This document shows positions 1 to 8,427 of a stretch of DNA of 64,000 bases, in pieces. Below the pieces are notes generated by a model. That model worked only from the letters and a program-made list of their open reading frames with translations, was not told the origin of the DNA and ran no database searches. The translations under genes were made by a program, and so were the position numbers. The DNA comes from Jeotgalibacillus soli (GTDB lineage Bacteria > Bacillota > Bacilli > Bacillales > Jeotgalibacillaceae). Every line of letters begins with the position of its first letter. Within the stretch, counting starts at the first letter, position 1. The stretch covers positions 62,001 to 126,000 of the forward strand of contig NZ_JXRP01000009.1 of the NCBI RefSeq assembly GCF_000829435.1. Reading direction: 5' to 3'.

Positions 1-1
1 A

Positions 2-1072
2 ATTTTGCCAACCAACAGCGGCACGTCAAATACCAATAACGCGAGTGAAAATACGTCAGCGCAGCCTGTTTCCTACGATGTTTCATCAGACGTGACAAGC
101 GCGGTTGAGCGTGCGGGTGATGCGGTTGTAGGCATTACAAATATCCAATCAAGCGGCAGCATGTTCAGTCAGTCAACAGATCCTCAGGAAGCAGGAACTG
201 GATCAGGTGTCATTTATAAGAAAGAAGGAGACACAGCCTTTATCGTGACGAATAATCACGTCATTGAAGGTGCAGAAAGCGTGGAAGTAACGCTAGCAGA
301 CGGCACAAAGGTACCAGCTGAGGTTCTTGGCGGAGACATTTGGACAGACCTTGCTGTACTACAAATTGACGGTTCAGATGTAGAAACTGTCTCAGAATTT
401 GGCGATTCAACTGCGCTGAAAGCCGGTGAACCGGTCATTGCAATCGGGAACCCGCTTGGACTTCAATTCTCCGGCTCTGTCACAACGGGTGTTGTCTCAG
501 GTCTTGAGCGCACAATTCCAGTCGATGTGAACCAGGACGGCGTACCTGACTGGCAAGCAGAGGTTCTTCAAACAGACGCAGCGATCAACCCTGGTAACAG
601 CGGTGGTGCTCTCGTCAATATTGCAGGCCAAGTGATTGGTATTAACTCAATGAAAATTGCACAATCATCAGTAGAAGGAATTGGTTTAGCCATTCCGATC
701 AACATGGCCATTCCGGTTATTGAGGATCTAGAAGCTTCAGGCGAGGTACAGCGCCCAACAATGGGAGTCACGCTGCTTGACCTGGCAAATGTACCAGCTG
801 TTTATCAGCAGAATCAATTGAACCTTCCTGAAGAAGTGAAAACAGGCGTTGTCATCGAGCGTGTTGTTCCAAACTCAGCCGCATCAGCTGCTGGACTTCA
901 GGATATGGACGTAATCGTTGAAATGGATGGACAAAAAATCACCAACTCCATTGAGCTTCGCCAACACCTTTACACAGAGAAAAACGTTGGCGACGAGATG
1001 CAGGTTAAAGTCTACCGCAACGGTGAAATACAAGAATTTACCCTCACCCTTACAGATGACGCCCAGCTGTAA
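2..1072 (+). CDS. htrC: HtrA/DegP-like serine protease with PDZ domain (5' end outside window)
   Basis: Membrane-anchored quality-control protease of the HtrA family; the position next to the CxxH/CxxC gene and rlmH matches HtrC (YyxA) of Bacillus. About 355 residues are visible. Counting from the TTG at position 5, the catalytic triad is His85 (TNNHVIEGA), Asp115 (WTDLAVLQ) and Ser199 (NPGNSGGALVN). A C-terminal PDZ domain covers about residues 250-350. The reading frame runs open to the window edge and the family's N-terminal cytoplasmic tail and transmembrane anchor are missing, so the TTG at 5 is not the true start. The first 25 residues shown are the Ser/Thr/Asn-rich linker expected after the anchor. 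A strong terminator follows, so it ends its operon (walRK-type operon inferred from knowledge of Bacillus, not seen here). Confidence 0.93.
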   Translation: MLPTNSGTSNTNNASENTSAQPVSYDVSSDVTSAVERAGDAVVGITNIQSSGSMFSQSTDPQEAGTGSGVIYKKEGDTAFIVTNNHVIEGAESVEVTLADGTKVPAEVLGGDIWTDLAVLQIDGSDVETVSEFGDSTALKAGEPVIAIGNPLGLQFSGSVTTGVVSGLERTIPVDVNQDGVPDWQAEVLQTDAAINPGNSGGALVNIAGQVIGINSMKIAQSSVEGIGLAIPINMAIPVIEDLEASGEVQRPTMGVTLLDLANVPAVYQQNQLNLPEEVKTGVVIERVVPNSAASAAGLQDMDVIVEMDGQKITNSIELRQHLYTEKNVGDEMQVKVYRNGEIQEFTLTLTDDAQL

Positions 1073-1153
1073 GAAGTGAGTTCACATAGATGCAGCACCC
1101 TATACAAGCCCGTATAGGCCTAGTTAAACTCCTTATATCAAAACCCTTTGAAG

Positions 1154-1190
1154 GCAGGAATCTTTGGATGAGATTCCTGCTGTTTTTTTG
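1154..1190 (+). terminator. Rho-independent terminator after htrC
   Basis: Perfect 10-bp stem (1154-1163 with 1171-1180), 7-nt loop, followed by TGTTTTTTTG. It closes the operon ending with the HtrA-like gene. Confidence 0.9.
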
Positions 1191-1244
1191 TTTTTGGGGC
1201 TGAGTGCAGTTGTCGTGGGCGTGGGTCGGGGATATTTGGGCGCG

Positions 1245-1341
1245 ACTGCTTGCAAATCGCAGAGCACGGCCTGTAATTTTCTCTGACGGCTTGTAAATCA
1301 CTCACCACGGCCTGTAACTTTATGTGCAAGGCTTGTAAATC
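1245..1341 (+). repeat. Five-unit 20-21 bp phased repeat, locus 1
   Basis: Five copies of a core resembling ACGGCYTGTAAAT begin at 1245, 1266, 1286, 1307 and 1328, that is every 20-21 bp, close to two turns of B-DNA. Units alternate: the 1st, 3rd and 5th read GCTTG(C/T)AAATC and the 2nd and 4th read cACGGCCTGTAA, giving a higher-order period near 41 bp. Two more loci with five units, the same period and the same orientation occur at 2392 and 56453. Short open frames through these stretches are by-products of the repeat, not genes. Confidence 0.85.
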
Positions 1342-1421
1342 AAATTTTTTGTTAAAAGAAGCAGGATATTGTCATTAAAACGTGGAAACTATTTTTAAAC
1401 GTAAAGGAGGTAATAAGAAAA

Positions 1422-2387
1422 TTGATAAAAAAAGCACGAACAGAGCCCATACTCAATCAACAATTGGACGCATTAATTAGAAGGTTGAAGCCTGGCCATC
1501 CAGCAAAAAACCAGATTGAAGCCGATTTAGCTAAATCACTGGCAGGCTATCGGGGAGAACAGGCTGTTGACTACTATCTGCCGCAAAATGATGATTATTG
1601 GATACTTCATGATCTAAGACTCCAAGGTAACGAAGAACATTTCTTTCAAATTGACACATTTCTGGTATCGGAACATTTTATTATTTTATTTGAAATAAAA
1701 AACATCGCGGGAACGCTCCTCTTTGATTCAAACTATCATCAGCTCATTCGTACGCTTGACAATAAAGAAGAAGGATTTCCAGATCCAATCACACAAGTAG
1801 AACGTCAGCAGCGCCACTTCAGAGACTGGATGTTAAAAAAGAGGCTCCCCAAAGTCCCGATTTTCTCTTATGTCGTCATTAGCCGCCCCTCATCCATCAT
1901 TAAATCTACGCATTCCTCCATAAAAAAAATCCTTCATGCTGCTACCATTCCCACAAAAATAGAACAATTGGAACAACAAAATAGCACGTGTTATTTTACT
2001 AAAAAAGACATGCGTAAATTATTTAACCTTCTTATAAAAAATCACATACCGCCTACCCGAGATGTACTCTCGTATTATCAATTACAGCCTGATGACTTAC
2101 AAACAGGAATTGAATGTCCGTCATGTCACAGCTTTAAAATGGTGAGGGAAAGGAGGAATTGGGAATGTGCCAATTGTCAAAATCGTTCCGTGAATGCTCA
2201 TAAAAAAGCACTAAAAGATTACTTCCTTTTAATTGGTTCAACCATGACGAATAGGGAGTGCAGACGCTTCTTGCAGCTTTCATCCAGTTCTATAGCATCA
2301 AAGCTGCTGAGGTCTTTTGATTTTCCTATATCAGGAGCAATAAAAAATCGTTCGTATACTATTTTGTTGGATAAGGTGCAGGAATGA
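1422..2387 (+). CDS. NERD-domain protein with C-terminal zinc ribbon
   Basis: A 321-residue protein. Residues about 40-160 match the nuclease-related NERD domain: GYRGEQAVDYYL, then QIDTFLVSEHF and FEIKN, the D...ExK core expected of a PD-(D/E)xK-like fold. Residues about 230-255 hold a CxxC...CxxC zinc ribbon (ECPSC, then CANCQN), followed by a basic C-terminal region. Such proteins are predicted to process DNA or RNA; the actual substrate is unknown. The start is TTG at 1422 behind AAAGGAGG at 1403-1410; no better ATG exists nearby. It stands alone, with five-unit repeats on both sides (1245-1341 and 2392-2488), as if the gene and repeats form one module. No membrane segment seen. Confidence 0.78.
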   Translation: MIKKARTEPILNQQLDALIRRLKPGHPAKNQIEADLAKSLAGYRGEQAVDYYLPQNDDYWILHDLRLQGNEEHFFQIDTFLVSEHFIILFEIKNIAGTLLFDSNYHQLIRTLDNKEEGFPDPITQVERQQRHFRDWMLKKRLPKVPIFSYVVISRPSSIIKSTHSSIKKILHAATIPTKIEQLEQQNSTCYFTKKDMRKLFNLLIKNHIPPTRDVLSYYQLQPDDLQTGIECPSCHSFKMVRERRNWECANCQNRSVNAHKKALKDYFLLIGSTMTNRECRRFLQLSSSSIASKLLRSFDFPISGAIKNRSYTILLDKVQE

Positions 2388-2391
2388 GTTA

Positions 2392-2488
2392 ATGGCTTGT
2401 AAATAGTGGACCACGGCCTGTAAATCTTTCTGACGGCTTGCAAATGTTAGCGCACGGCCTGTAATTTTCTCTGACGGCCCGCAAATGC
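2392..2488 (+). repeat. Five-unit 20-21 bp phased repeat, locus 2
   Basis: Cores begin at 2392, 2413, 2433, 2454 and 2474 (spacings 21, 20, 21, 20). Units 1, 3 and 5 read GCTTGTAAAT, GCTTGCAAAT and GCCCGCAAAT; units 2 and 4 read ACGGCCTGTAA. The first unit overlaps the end of the NERD gene by almost nothing (stop at 2385-2387). Same orientation and alternation as loci 1 and 3. Confidence 0.85.
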
Positions 2489-2595
2489 CCAATCGTCCCA
2501 ATATCAAGCGTAAGCAACCCCAAGCAGAAGAATCGTGCTCACCAGCTCCGTGCATTATAATCATTAGAAAGAGCACTTAGACAGGAGGAAGCGAT

Positions 2596-3540
2596 GTGAC
2601 TATTCGAAAAATCGACTTTTTAGAAGAAACGGCTTATGAAATTGAAAATGAGCAGTTTAAAGCGATTATCCTGCCGGATCAAGGGAGCAATCTTATTTCA
2701 CTTTTTGAGAAAAAGAAGGGTGTAGAGCTGCTGAGAGTTCCAAAAACGAAAGAGGAATATGAAAGAAGAAGAATGTTGTACGGCACACCTGTCCTATTCC
2801 CGCCAAACCGAATCGAGGATGCTGAATTCCAGTTTGAAGGCCGCACCTATTCATTGGAAATGAATCGGGCAAAGGAAAATGTACATATTCATGGGTGGGT
2901 TCATGATGAAAAATGGGCAGTCGCTGAAATTGATTCAGTGCAAAATACAATTGTGACCGTGTTCCAGTCCAGTGATCATCCGGATATTTTAAAGCAGTTT
3001 CCCCATTCCTTTGTACTGGAAATGACCGTGAAACTTATGGAAACTGGCGTCATTCAAACGCTAAAGGTAATAAATCAAAGCAATGAAACGATGCCTGTCG
3101 GTGTTGGTTATCATACAACATTTAACTTCCCAATTGAAGATTCCAGGCTGTCATTGGATGTGGATTCATATTGGGAGTTAAATGAGCGGCATTTGCCAAC
3201 AGGCGAGCAAAAAACAGTTCCGTATAAAGAGAAATTAAAAAGCGGGATGAAGCTCAAAGGGATGGAATTGGACGACGTCTACCCTATAACGGAGAACCAT
3301 CAAGCGGTGATCAAACACCCGACCTTAGGATTAAAGGTGACGTATAAAGCGATAAAAGGATTTAAACATTGGGTCATCTTCACGGCAAGTGGTCAGGAGG
3401 ATCTCCTAGCGATCGAGCCTTATTCCTGGGTGACAAATGCACCGAATCTCTCCTTGCCGGAGGAAGTAACGGGACTAAATGGCATAATGCCTCAAGATGA
3501 AAAAACGTATATTACTGAAATTAATGTAGAAACACTATAA
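2596..3540 (+). CDS. Aldose 1-epimerase (galactose mutarotase) family protein
   Basis: A 314-residue cytosolic sugar-binding protein of the aldose 1-epimerase superfamily, which interconverts the alpha and beta anomers of hexoses or hexose-phosphates. Family landmarks: ENVHIHGWVHDEKW with the first catalytic His region, VGYHTTFNFPI with the second His, and LLAIEPYSWVTNAPN with the Glu base near the C-terminus. The start is GTG at 2596, 5 nt after AGGAGGAA; the ATG at 2594 would be followed directly by TGA. It is a single-gene unit with its own terminator. The exact sugar cannot be told from sequence; closely related proteins lack a fixed specificity. Confidence 0.85.
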   Translation: MTIRKIDFLEETAYEIENEQFKAIILPDQGSNLISLFEKKKGVELLRVPKTKEEYERRRMLYGTPVLFPPNRIEDAEFQFEGRTYSLEMNRAKENVHIHGWVHDEKWAVAEIDSVQNTIVTVFQSSDHPDILKQFPHSFVLEMTVKLMETGVIQTLKVINQSNETMPVGVGYHTTFNFPIEDSRLSLDVDSYWELNERHLPTGEQKTVPYKEKLKSGMKLKGMELDDVYPITENHQAVIKHPTLGLKVTYKAIKGFKHWVIFTASGQEDLLAIEPYSWVTNAPNLSLPEEVTGLNGIMPQDEKTYITEINVETL

Positions 3541-3550
3541 AAGAGAGTAA

Positions 3551-3577
3551 AGACAGGGGGAAATACCTGTCTTTTTC
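3551..3577 (+). terminator. Terminator after the aldose-epimerase gene
   Basis: Seven-bp stem AGACAGG (3551-3557) with CCTGTCT (3566-3572), 8-nt loop, then a run of Ts. Confidence 0.8.
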
Positions 3578-3654
3578 ATTTTCTTGTGGAAAAATTTAGA
3601 TCTCCAAACTATGCTACAATAAAAATGAAGAAAAAAATGAAGGAGAATACACAA

Positions 3655-3816
3655 ATGAAGATTTTTTGCTGCCAAGAACATGTGGAGCTGGGCATTGATG
3701 TGTTTGTGGACGAAGAGGAAACATTCCCGTCCCTAAATACAGTGGATAACTCATCTAATTTGTCCACAGACTGTGAATATTGTCAAAACAAAGCGGCATA
3801 TATTGTGTCGAACTAG
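3655..3816 (+). CDS. CxxH/CxxC small zinc-binding-type protein
   Basis: A 53-residue protein of the Bacillus CxxH/CxxC family, whose members sit beside rlmH. Conserved metal-ligand pairs are Cys5/Cys6...His9 (FCCQEH) and Cys40...Cys43 (DCEYCQN). The function is unknown; structural zinc binding is inferred from the motif. A longer frame opens upstream at 3586, but the ATG at 3655 is chosen because AGGAGA lies at 3641-3646 and the family starts with MKIFCC. DnaA-box-like nonamers fall in its 3' half and in the gap after it. Confidence 0.8.
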   Translation: MKIFCCQEHVELGIDVFVDEEETFPSLNTVDNSSNLSTDCEYCQNKAAYIVSN

Positions 3817-4148
3817 TGTTTCCATACGAGATGTGGATAGGTAATGTGGATATGTGTATAACTTTTGGGGATAACCTGTTTATAATGAATGAATAACTTT
3901 CATCCTAATTTCGGGTAAAAAGATATACAATATGTCGAATAATCACCCGGGAAAGACAAATTTCGACCCTGATTAGACATGTTTTTCTGGAATTTAGAGA
4001 AGAAAAGAATAAAAACGGAAAGCATATAAATTGGATAAATAAGTTATCCACATGTTGAAAACTTTTTCCGCCAACAACAATTTATTCACAAAACAAAAAA
4101 TCCGCTGTCTTTATTTTAATGAAGAGCGGATTTTTAAATTGTGGATAA
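3741..4148. promoter_or_regulatory. DnaA-box cluster beside rlmH
   Basis: Nonamers matching TTATNCACA on either strand: exact at 3853-3861 (TGTGTATAA), 4044-4052 (TTATCCACA), 4082-4090 (TTATTCACA) and 4140-4148 (TGTGGATAA). One-mismatch copies lie at 3741-3749, 3760-3768, 3832-3840 and 3845-3853. In B. subtilis a stable DnaA-binding cluster is known next to yydA (rlmH), so this is probably the orthologous site that titrates DnaA. The 335-bp gap 3817-4151 contains no gene, only this cluster and the terminator at 4096. Confidence 0.7.
4096..4135 (-). terminator. Terminator of the redoxin gene
   Basis: AAAAATCCGCT (4096-4106) pairs with AGCGGATTTTT (4125-4135); on the minus strand the stem is followed by a T-rich stretch. 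It lies just past the redoxin stop and may work in both directions. Confidence 0.8.
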
Positions 4149-4151
4149 TAA

Positions 4152-4679
4152 TTATTGCATGCTTGCAGCCACTCTTGATTTTAAATTTGCGGAGATAGAT
4201 TGAACTATTTTTTTAAGCTCGTTCACAGAAGGGCGTCCATAGGGGCCTGTTTGGCGCTGTTGATAAAGCAGACCACCGTTTTCATCAAAAAGAAAATAAG
4301 CTGGTTCGCCGTGTATGCCGTGATCATAATAAGGAGCATCATCTCCATGAATCAATACACTATATGACTTCAGCACCCTCATCCCTTCATCCGATAAAAT
4401 CGGAAATGTCAGCGTATGCTCATAGGCCATATCCTTTAAATTCTCCAATTTATCCGTTGAAATCGCCGTTATATGAACATGATTCCCTTCAAAAAAACCT
4501 TTATGCTCCTCAATTTCCCTCAGCTCATGAACACATTCCGGGCACCAGGCTCCTCTGAAAAAAACCAAAAGACGCCAGCCCTTCCGCTTCCGCTGATCCG
4601 CATCAAATGAATAATGCTCGCCTGAAACACAAGGCAGAGTAAATTCTGGTGTGGTATCCCCTAATGTAAAGGTAAACAT
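4152..4679 (-). CDS. Peroxiredoxin-like (AhpC/TSA, redoxin) family protein
   Basis: A 175-residue thioredoxin-fold protein. It has the AhpC/TSA layout: an N-terminal beta hairpin (DTTPEFTLPCVSG), the active-site segment FFRGAWCPECVHEL with a CxxC at about residues 47-50, and the GxxxPxYFLFDENG strand in the second half. It probably reduces thiols or peroxides in the cytosol. The WCPEC site differs from the single peroxidatic Cys of classical AhpC, so it belongs to the peroxiredoxin-like group whose substrate is unknown. No signal peptide. ATG start with AAAGGAGG just upstream (minus strand). Divergent from rlmH. Confidence 0.82.
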   Translation of the reverse strand: MFTFTLGDTTPEFTLPCVSGEHYSFDADQRKRKGWRLLVFFRGAWCPECVHELREIEEHKGFFEGNHVHITAISTDKLENLKDMAYEHTLTFPILSDEGMRVLKSYSVLIHGDDAPYYDHGIHGEPAYFLFDENGGLLYQQRQTGPYGRPSVNELKKIVQSISANLKSRVAASMQ

Positions 4680-4858
4680 ACGAATTCCTCCTTTAAACCG
4701 CTCATCCCCATTACTATGTAACAGTGAACTTGAAAAGATTTGGCCTCACACTACCATACTATTACCTGTCCCATCATTATTGACCGGATTTACAAAAATC
4801 ATGTGTGCATATCCCGCAAATGCTACAATACAAATAGAAAAAATACGGAGGACCCATC

Positions 4859-5338
4859 ATGAAAATCACTATTATCACCGTCGGCAAGCTAAAAGAAAAA
4901 TACCTAAAACTAGGCATTGACGAATACACAAAAAGACTCGGCGCCTACGCCAACATCGACCTTATCGAAGTCCCGGACGAAAAAGCACCTGAAAACCTTA
5001 GCGAAGCGGACATGGACATCGTCAAACAAAAGGAAGGCGAACGAATCCTCGCCAAAATCAGCCCGGACACCTACGTCATCACCCTTGAAATCAAGGGGAA
5101 ACAACTATCATCTGAGCAGCTTGCTGCCCATCTCGATCAGCTCGCTACATATGGAAAAAGTAAAATTGCGTTTGTTATCGGAGGATCGCTTGGATTGAGT
5201 GAAGAAGTAGTCAAAAGAAGTGATTTTGCGCTGTCATTTTCAAAAATGACATTTCCTCATCAGTTGATGAAGCTGGTGTTATTGGAGCAGGTTTATCGGG
5301 CTTTTCGGATTAATCGGGGTGAACCGTATCATAAGTGA
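4859..5338 (+). CDS. rlmH: 23S rRNA pseudouridine-1915 N3-methyltransferase RlmH
   Basis: A 159-residue SPOUT-family methyltransferase that methylates pseudouridine 1915 in helix 69 of 23S rRNA on assembled 70S ribosomes, using SAM. The length equals the family norm. Motifs: VGKLKEKYL at the N-terminus, the knot region [13 protein letters not shown] (SAM binding), and the C-terminal signature [23 protein letters not shown] ending GEPYHK. The start ATG follows CGGAGGACC. The first half of the gene uses noticeably more C-ending codons than the second half. Its neighbours upstream (htrC, CxxH/CxxC) match the usual Bacillus order. Confidence 0.97.
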   Translation: MKITIITVGKLKEKYLKLGIDEYTKRLGAYANIDLIEVPDEKAPENLSEADMDIVKQKEGERILAKISPDTYVITLEIKGKQLSSEQLAAHLDQLATYGKSKIAFVIGGSLGLSEEVVKRSDFALSFSKMTFPHQLMKLVLLEQVYRAFRINRGEPYHK

Positions 5339-5421
5339 TTTGACATGCAAAAATTTACTAAGGAATAGAGGGAAATCATGAAGGGTTTAAAATGGAAGAG
5401 TGCATCAACACTTGTACTTGA

Positions 5422-6337
5422 TTGGGAAAAAATTTGAGAAAGTTTTGGATCGAAGAGAGATCAGGGAGTACTCTAGAAGATTATGTCCTGCGTGAAGCAG
5501 AGATCCTTCACAGCCGTGGATTTGTGAAGAATTATATTGAAAAACAGGAAGTAACCAACCGGCTGGGTGGAAGGATTATGATCAATGAGTCTATTCCTTA
5601 TCTCATCAGTAAAAAACCGTTGCTCAATTGTGAAAAAGACGAATATTCATTTGATATACTGCTTAACCAGGTAATGAAGGTAACACTACAATCAATTTGT
5701 TAAGAAAGATACCCGGAAAAGAAGCTTTATGCAGCTGGATTATCTTCATGAAACACGGGATCTTTCATTAACAAAACAGATATTCTCGAGAATTTACTTT
5801 GAAAGTCATAATATGCACTACAAGCGGATGATTCACCTTGCAAGAATGTTATTCGAACTTAAGTTGGTTTCCCATAAGCAGGGGAAATGGAGCTTATTTA
5901 CGACAGAACTTGATGAAAGAACACGCAATGGTATATTCGAAAGGTTTTTATTTCAATTTTACATGATTGAACAAAAAGACTACCGGGTCTCATCTGAAAT
6001 CATCATGTGGGGACTGGATGGAAACAATGCCTTTCTGCCGCAAATGAAAACAGACGTGTCACTCAGCCATAAAAATGGGCAAGAAAAAATAATAATCGAT
6101 GCCAAATTTTATAAGAATGTATCTCAGGAGTATTTCGGAAAATCTACTTTTCACAGTCATAATATGTATCAGCTATTTACTTATTTAATGCATCAGGAAA
6201 AGGATCTGGAGCTCAGAGGAATTCTAATTTACCCGAAAAATATTACTGATGTAAATGAAAAGTATCAATGGAGTGAGAATATCTCGATGGAGGTTATGAC
6301 GGTGGATTTGGATAATTTCGTGGAAAGAGATATTTGA
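5422..6337 (+). pseudogene. Frameshifted, N-truncated McrC-like restriction subunit
   Basis: Two consecutive frames match McrC, the nuclease subunit of McrBC-type restriction that cuts methylated DNA. Part one (5422-5703) has GFVKNYIEKQEV and the RLGGRI...LNQVMK region; part two (5729-6337) has the C-terminal PD-(D/E)xK site, TDVSLSHK...KIIIDAKFY. The first frame stops at 5701 and the second resumes in the +1 frame, so a small indel near 5690-5730 broke the gene. The N-terminal part is also missing, the second half has no ribosome binding site at 5729, and no McrB GTPase gene is present on either side. It is therefore read as a relic, unless the indel is a sequencing error. Confidence 0.75.
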
Positions 6338-6420
6338 GAAGCTGATTGGGGTTGTGGATGAGTAACGAGTGATTTTGTAGTGGGCATTAATAAGAGAATA
6401 TTTTAAAGTTAAATGTTTTA

Positions 6421-6452
6421 AAAAAAGAGAAAAGCCCAATCAGCTTTTCTCT
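6421..6452 (-). terminator. Terminator of the dihydrouridine synthase gene
   Basis: Perfect 10-bp stem AGAGAAAAGC (6426-6435) with GCTTTTCTCT (6443-6452), 7-nt loop; the A-run at 6419-6426 gives the T-tail on the minus strand. Confidence 0.85.
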
Positions 6453-6464
6453 CAAACCCAATCA

Positions 6465-7463
6465 TTAAGAAACCGAAAACCCTTCCTCTTCCTTCACGCC
6501 ATCTTTCTCTATAAACTCATCAAGCAGAGCACGCACATCATCGGTGGATTCGGTGTCCATCAGTCGATTCCTCAGTTCACTTGCTCCCCGGAATCCACGT
6601 ACGTAAATTTTAAAAAAGCGTCGAAGCGGTTTGAAAGGACGCGGCTCCAATTCTTCAGAGTACTTATCATGAAGGTCAAGCTGCAGACGAAGGAGATCGA
6701 GCAGTTCTTCGCTGGTATGCTCTTTCTTTTCTTTTTCAAAAGCGAACGGATTATGGAAAATCCCGCGCCCGATCATCACTCCGTCTATGCCGTATTTTTC
6801 TGCAAGCTCAAGTCCTTTTTGACGGTCAGGAATATCACCGTTAATCGTCAGAAGTGTATGAGGGGCCACTTCGTCACGAAGCTTCTTGATCTCCGGAATC
6901 AGCTCCCAGTGTGCGTCGACATTACTCATCTCTTTTTTCGTACGGAGGTGGATGGAAAGATTGGCGATATCCTGTTCAAGAATGTGCCTCAGCCAGTGGT
7001 GCCATTCGTCCACTTCCGTATAACCGAGCCGGGTCTTAACGCTTACGGGTAAGCCTCCCGCTTTGGCTGCCTGGATGATTTCCGCTGCAACATCCGGACG
7101 GCGGATCAGACCGGAGCCTTTTCCATTCGCTGCAACGTTCTGCACAGGACATCCCATGTTGATATCTACGCCACGATAGCCCATTTTGGCCATGCCGATA
7201 CTCATTTGGCGGAAGTATTCAGGCTTGTCTCCCCAAATATGGGCGACGATCGGCTGTTCATCTTCCGTGAATGTCAGCCGTCCCTTGACGCTGTCTTTTC
7301 CTCTTGGGTGGCAGTAGCTTTCCGAATTCGTAAACTCTGTAAAAAACACGTCAGGTCTCGCTGCTTCACTCACGACATGACGAAATACGACATCCGTCAC
7401 AGCTTCCATCGGTGCCAGAACAAAAAACGGCCGAGGCAACTCTTGCCAAAAATTATCTTTCAT
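6465..7463 (-). CDS. tRNA-dihydrouridine synthase (Dus family)
   Basis: A 332-residue FMN/NADPH enzyme that reduces uridines to dihydrouridine in tRNA D-loops. The TIM-barrel landmarks are present: [15 protein letters not shown] near the N-terminus, the catalytic Cys in [37 protein letters not shown] and NGDIPD...DGVMIGRG for flavin phosphate binding. The C-terminal third is the helical tRNA-binding domain. It is a second-type Bacillus Dus (single gene, outside the dusB-lysS locus); which uridine it modifies cannot be told. Start ATG with a distant AAAGGG. Confidence 0.92.
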   Translation of the reverse strand: MKDNFWQELPRPFFVLAPMEAVTDVVFRHVVSEAARPDVFFTEFTNSESYCHPRGKDSVKGRLTFTEDEQPIVAHIWGDKPEYFRQMSIGMAKMGYRGVDINMGCPVQNVAANGKGSGLIRRPDVAAEIIQAAKAGGLPVSVKTRLGYTEVDEWHHWLRHILEQDIANLSIHLRTKKEMSNVDAHWELIPEIKKLRDEVAPHTLLTINGDIPDRQKGLELAEKYGIDGVMIGRGIFHNPFAFEKEKKEHTSEELLDLLRLQLDLHDKYSEELEPRPFKPLRRFFKIYVRGFRGASELRNRLMDTESTDDVRALLDEFIEKDGVKEEEGFSVS

Positions 7464-8107
7464 AATATATCTGAACCCTTTCCTTAAAGGGAAACATGTT
7501 CCCGAAGTTAAAAAATGAAATTGCTTCTTTTTGATTGACTACCAGTTAGACTGGACTTCAATCAATATATACTTTACTGGCTTCAAATGAAAAGTGCAAG
7601 GGAACGAGTCGTCTAGTGAATGGGGTTCCCTGGGTCAGGTACAATATATACTGGGTTCTATTGACGAATACCTCGATCTGCTCCACGGGAAGAATGAATA
7701 TTCAGATGCTGAAGAGAGATGGACGGACGACATGGACTTGTGTATCAGTGATGAAGAAGACAATATCGAAGATGCACGGGGATTTAGGACACGATCTCTT
7801 TTTGGCTCGTGTTTTTAGCCAAACAACGCAGAAACAAGTGGCCGAAAAATTGAATAAACGTTAGCACTAAAATTTTAATTGCCAAATACATTTTTCACTA
7901 CAATTGCTTGTAATTTAGGTTATGTTAATCCTTACACTAATAAAAAATGCGAAGTCTGTGATGTGAAAAGGAAAGAAATTTCTGAAACCCTTTAATAGAA
8001 TTCATTCTATGATTTCTCGCTTGGGTAATACTCTTTCAAAAAACCCCCTGCCTTTCCAGAAAAAATACTTTGTACTTAAAGCTAACGAAATTAGTACTAA
8101 GTGTATT

Positions 8108-8160
8108 GTCCTGCCGCCGCTCTGGTCGAATGCCGCGATAAAACCTTTTCCATAGGTACC
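8108..8160 (-). pseudogene. Relic of class I fructose-bisphosphate aldolase
   Basis: On the minus strand a short frame reads GKGFIAAFDQSGG, the N-terminal signature of class I fructose-bisphosphate aldolase (family consensus GKGFIAALDQSGGSTPKAL). The similarity stops after the glycine pair and no further aldolase sequence is visible on either side, so only a scrap of roughly 50 bp remains. Confidence 0.4.
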
Positions 8161-8243
8161 CTTCCTATTTTGGAGGGGGATATAGCATCAGCTCTGGGAT
8201 CTCAGCCGCTGCACTTTTACTAAATCGGTTTTCAACTGTATAC

Positions 8244-8275
8244 AAAAGACGAGAGCTTCACACTCTCGTCTTTTT
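8244..8275 (+). terminator. Strong hairpin terminator
   Basis: Twelve-bp stem AAAAGACGAGAG (8244-8255) with CTCTCGTCTTTT (8263-8274), loop CTTCACA, flanked by A and T runs on both sides so it could act in both directions. No intact gene ends into it; it probably outlived a lost gene and insulates the iron operon. Confidence 0.75.
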
Positions 8276-8328
8276 ATGCGGAAATTCCATCCTATGATCC
8301 ACCTTCCCGTAGTTTGACAGAGTACAAC

Positions 8329-8407
8329 TGAAAATAATTATCATTTAGGTATTGCTTTGATTTCTAAAATATACTAAACTTTTAATTGTGAATGAAAATC
8401 ATTATCA
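8329..8407 (+). promoter_or_regulatory. Two Fur boxes and promoter of the siderophore uptake operon
   Basis: Two 15-mers each match the Bacillus Fur box TGATAATNATTATCA with one mismatch: TGAAAATAATTATCA (8329-8343) and TGAAAATCATTATCA (8393-8407). Between them lies a TATACT -10 (8370-8375); a TTGACA at 8314 could be the -35 of a second start. The arrangement predicts tight repression by Fur with iron and induction on iron starvation. Confidence 0.85.
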
Positions 8408-8427
8408 ATTAAAAGGGGCGTACAAAA

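Larger units (their letters stand above)
7464..8327. other. Non-coding, decayed interval
   Basis: About 860 bp with no convincing gene. A sigma-A-like promoter may sit at 7546-7573 (TTAGAC, 16 bp, TATACT). Two short overlapping frames (7594-7818 and 7616-7864) lack ribosome binding sites and recognisable motifs. Near 8108-8160 the minus strand holds an aldolase relic, and 8244-8275 is a terminator. The interval ends at the Fur-box region of the next operon. Confidence 0.6.

Noticed and set aside
1245-1341. Possible CRISPR array
   Set aside because: Repeat units are about 13 bp with 7-8 bp between them, far too short for CRISPR repeats and spacers, and no cas genes are near.
1050-2576. Minus-strand frames of 63-83 codons through the phased repeats
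   Set aside because: Their repeated peptide pattern is a translation of the DNA repeat; no ribosome binding sites.
7594-7864. Two overlapping short plus-strand frames
   Set aside because: No ribosome binding site, no motif, and each is as likely as the other; left as non-coding.
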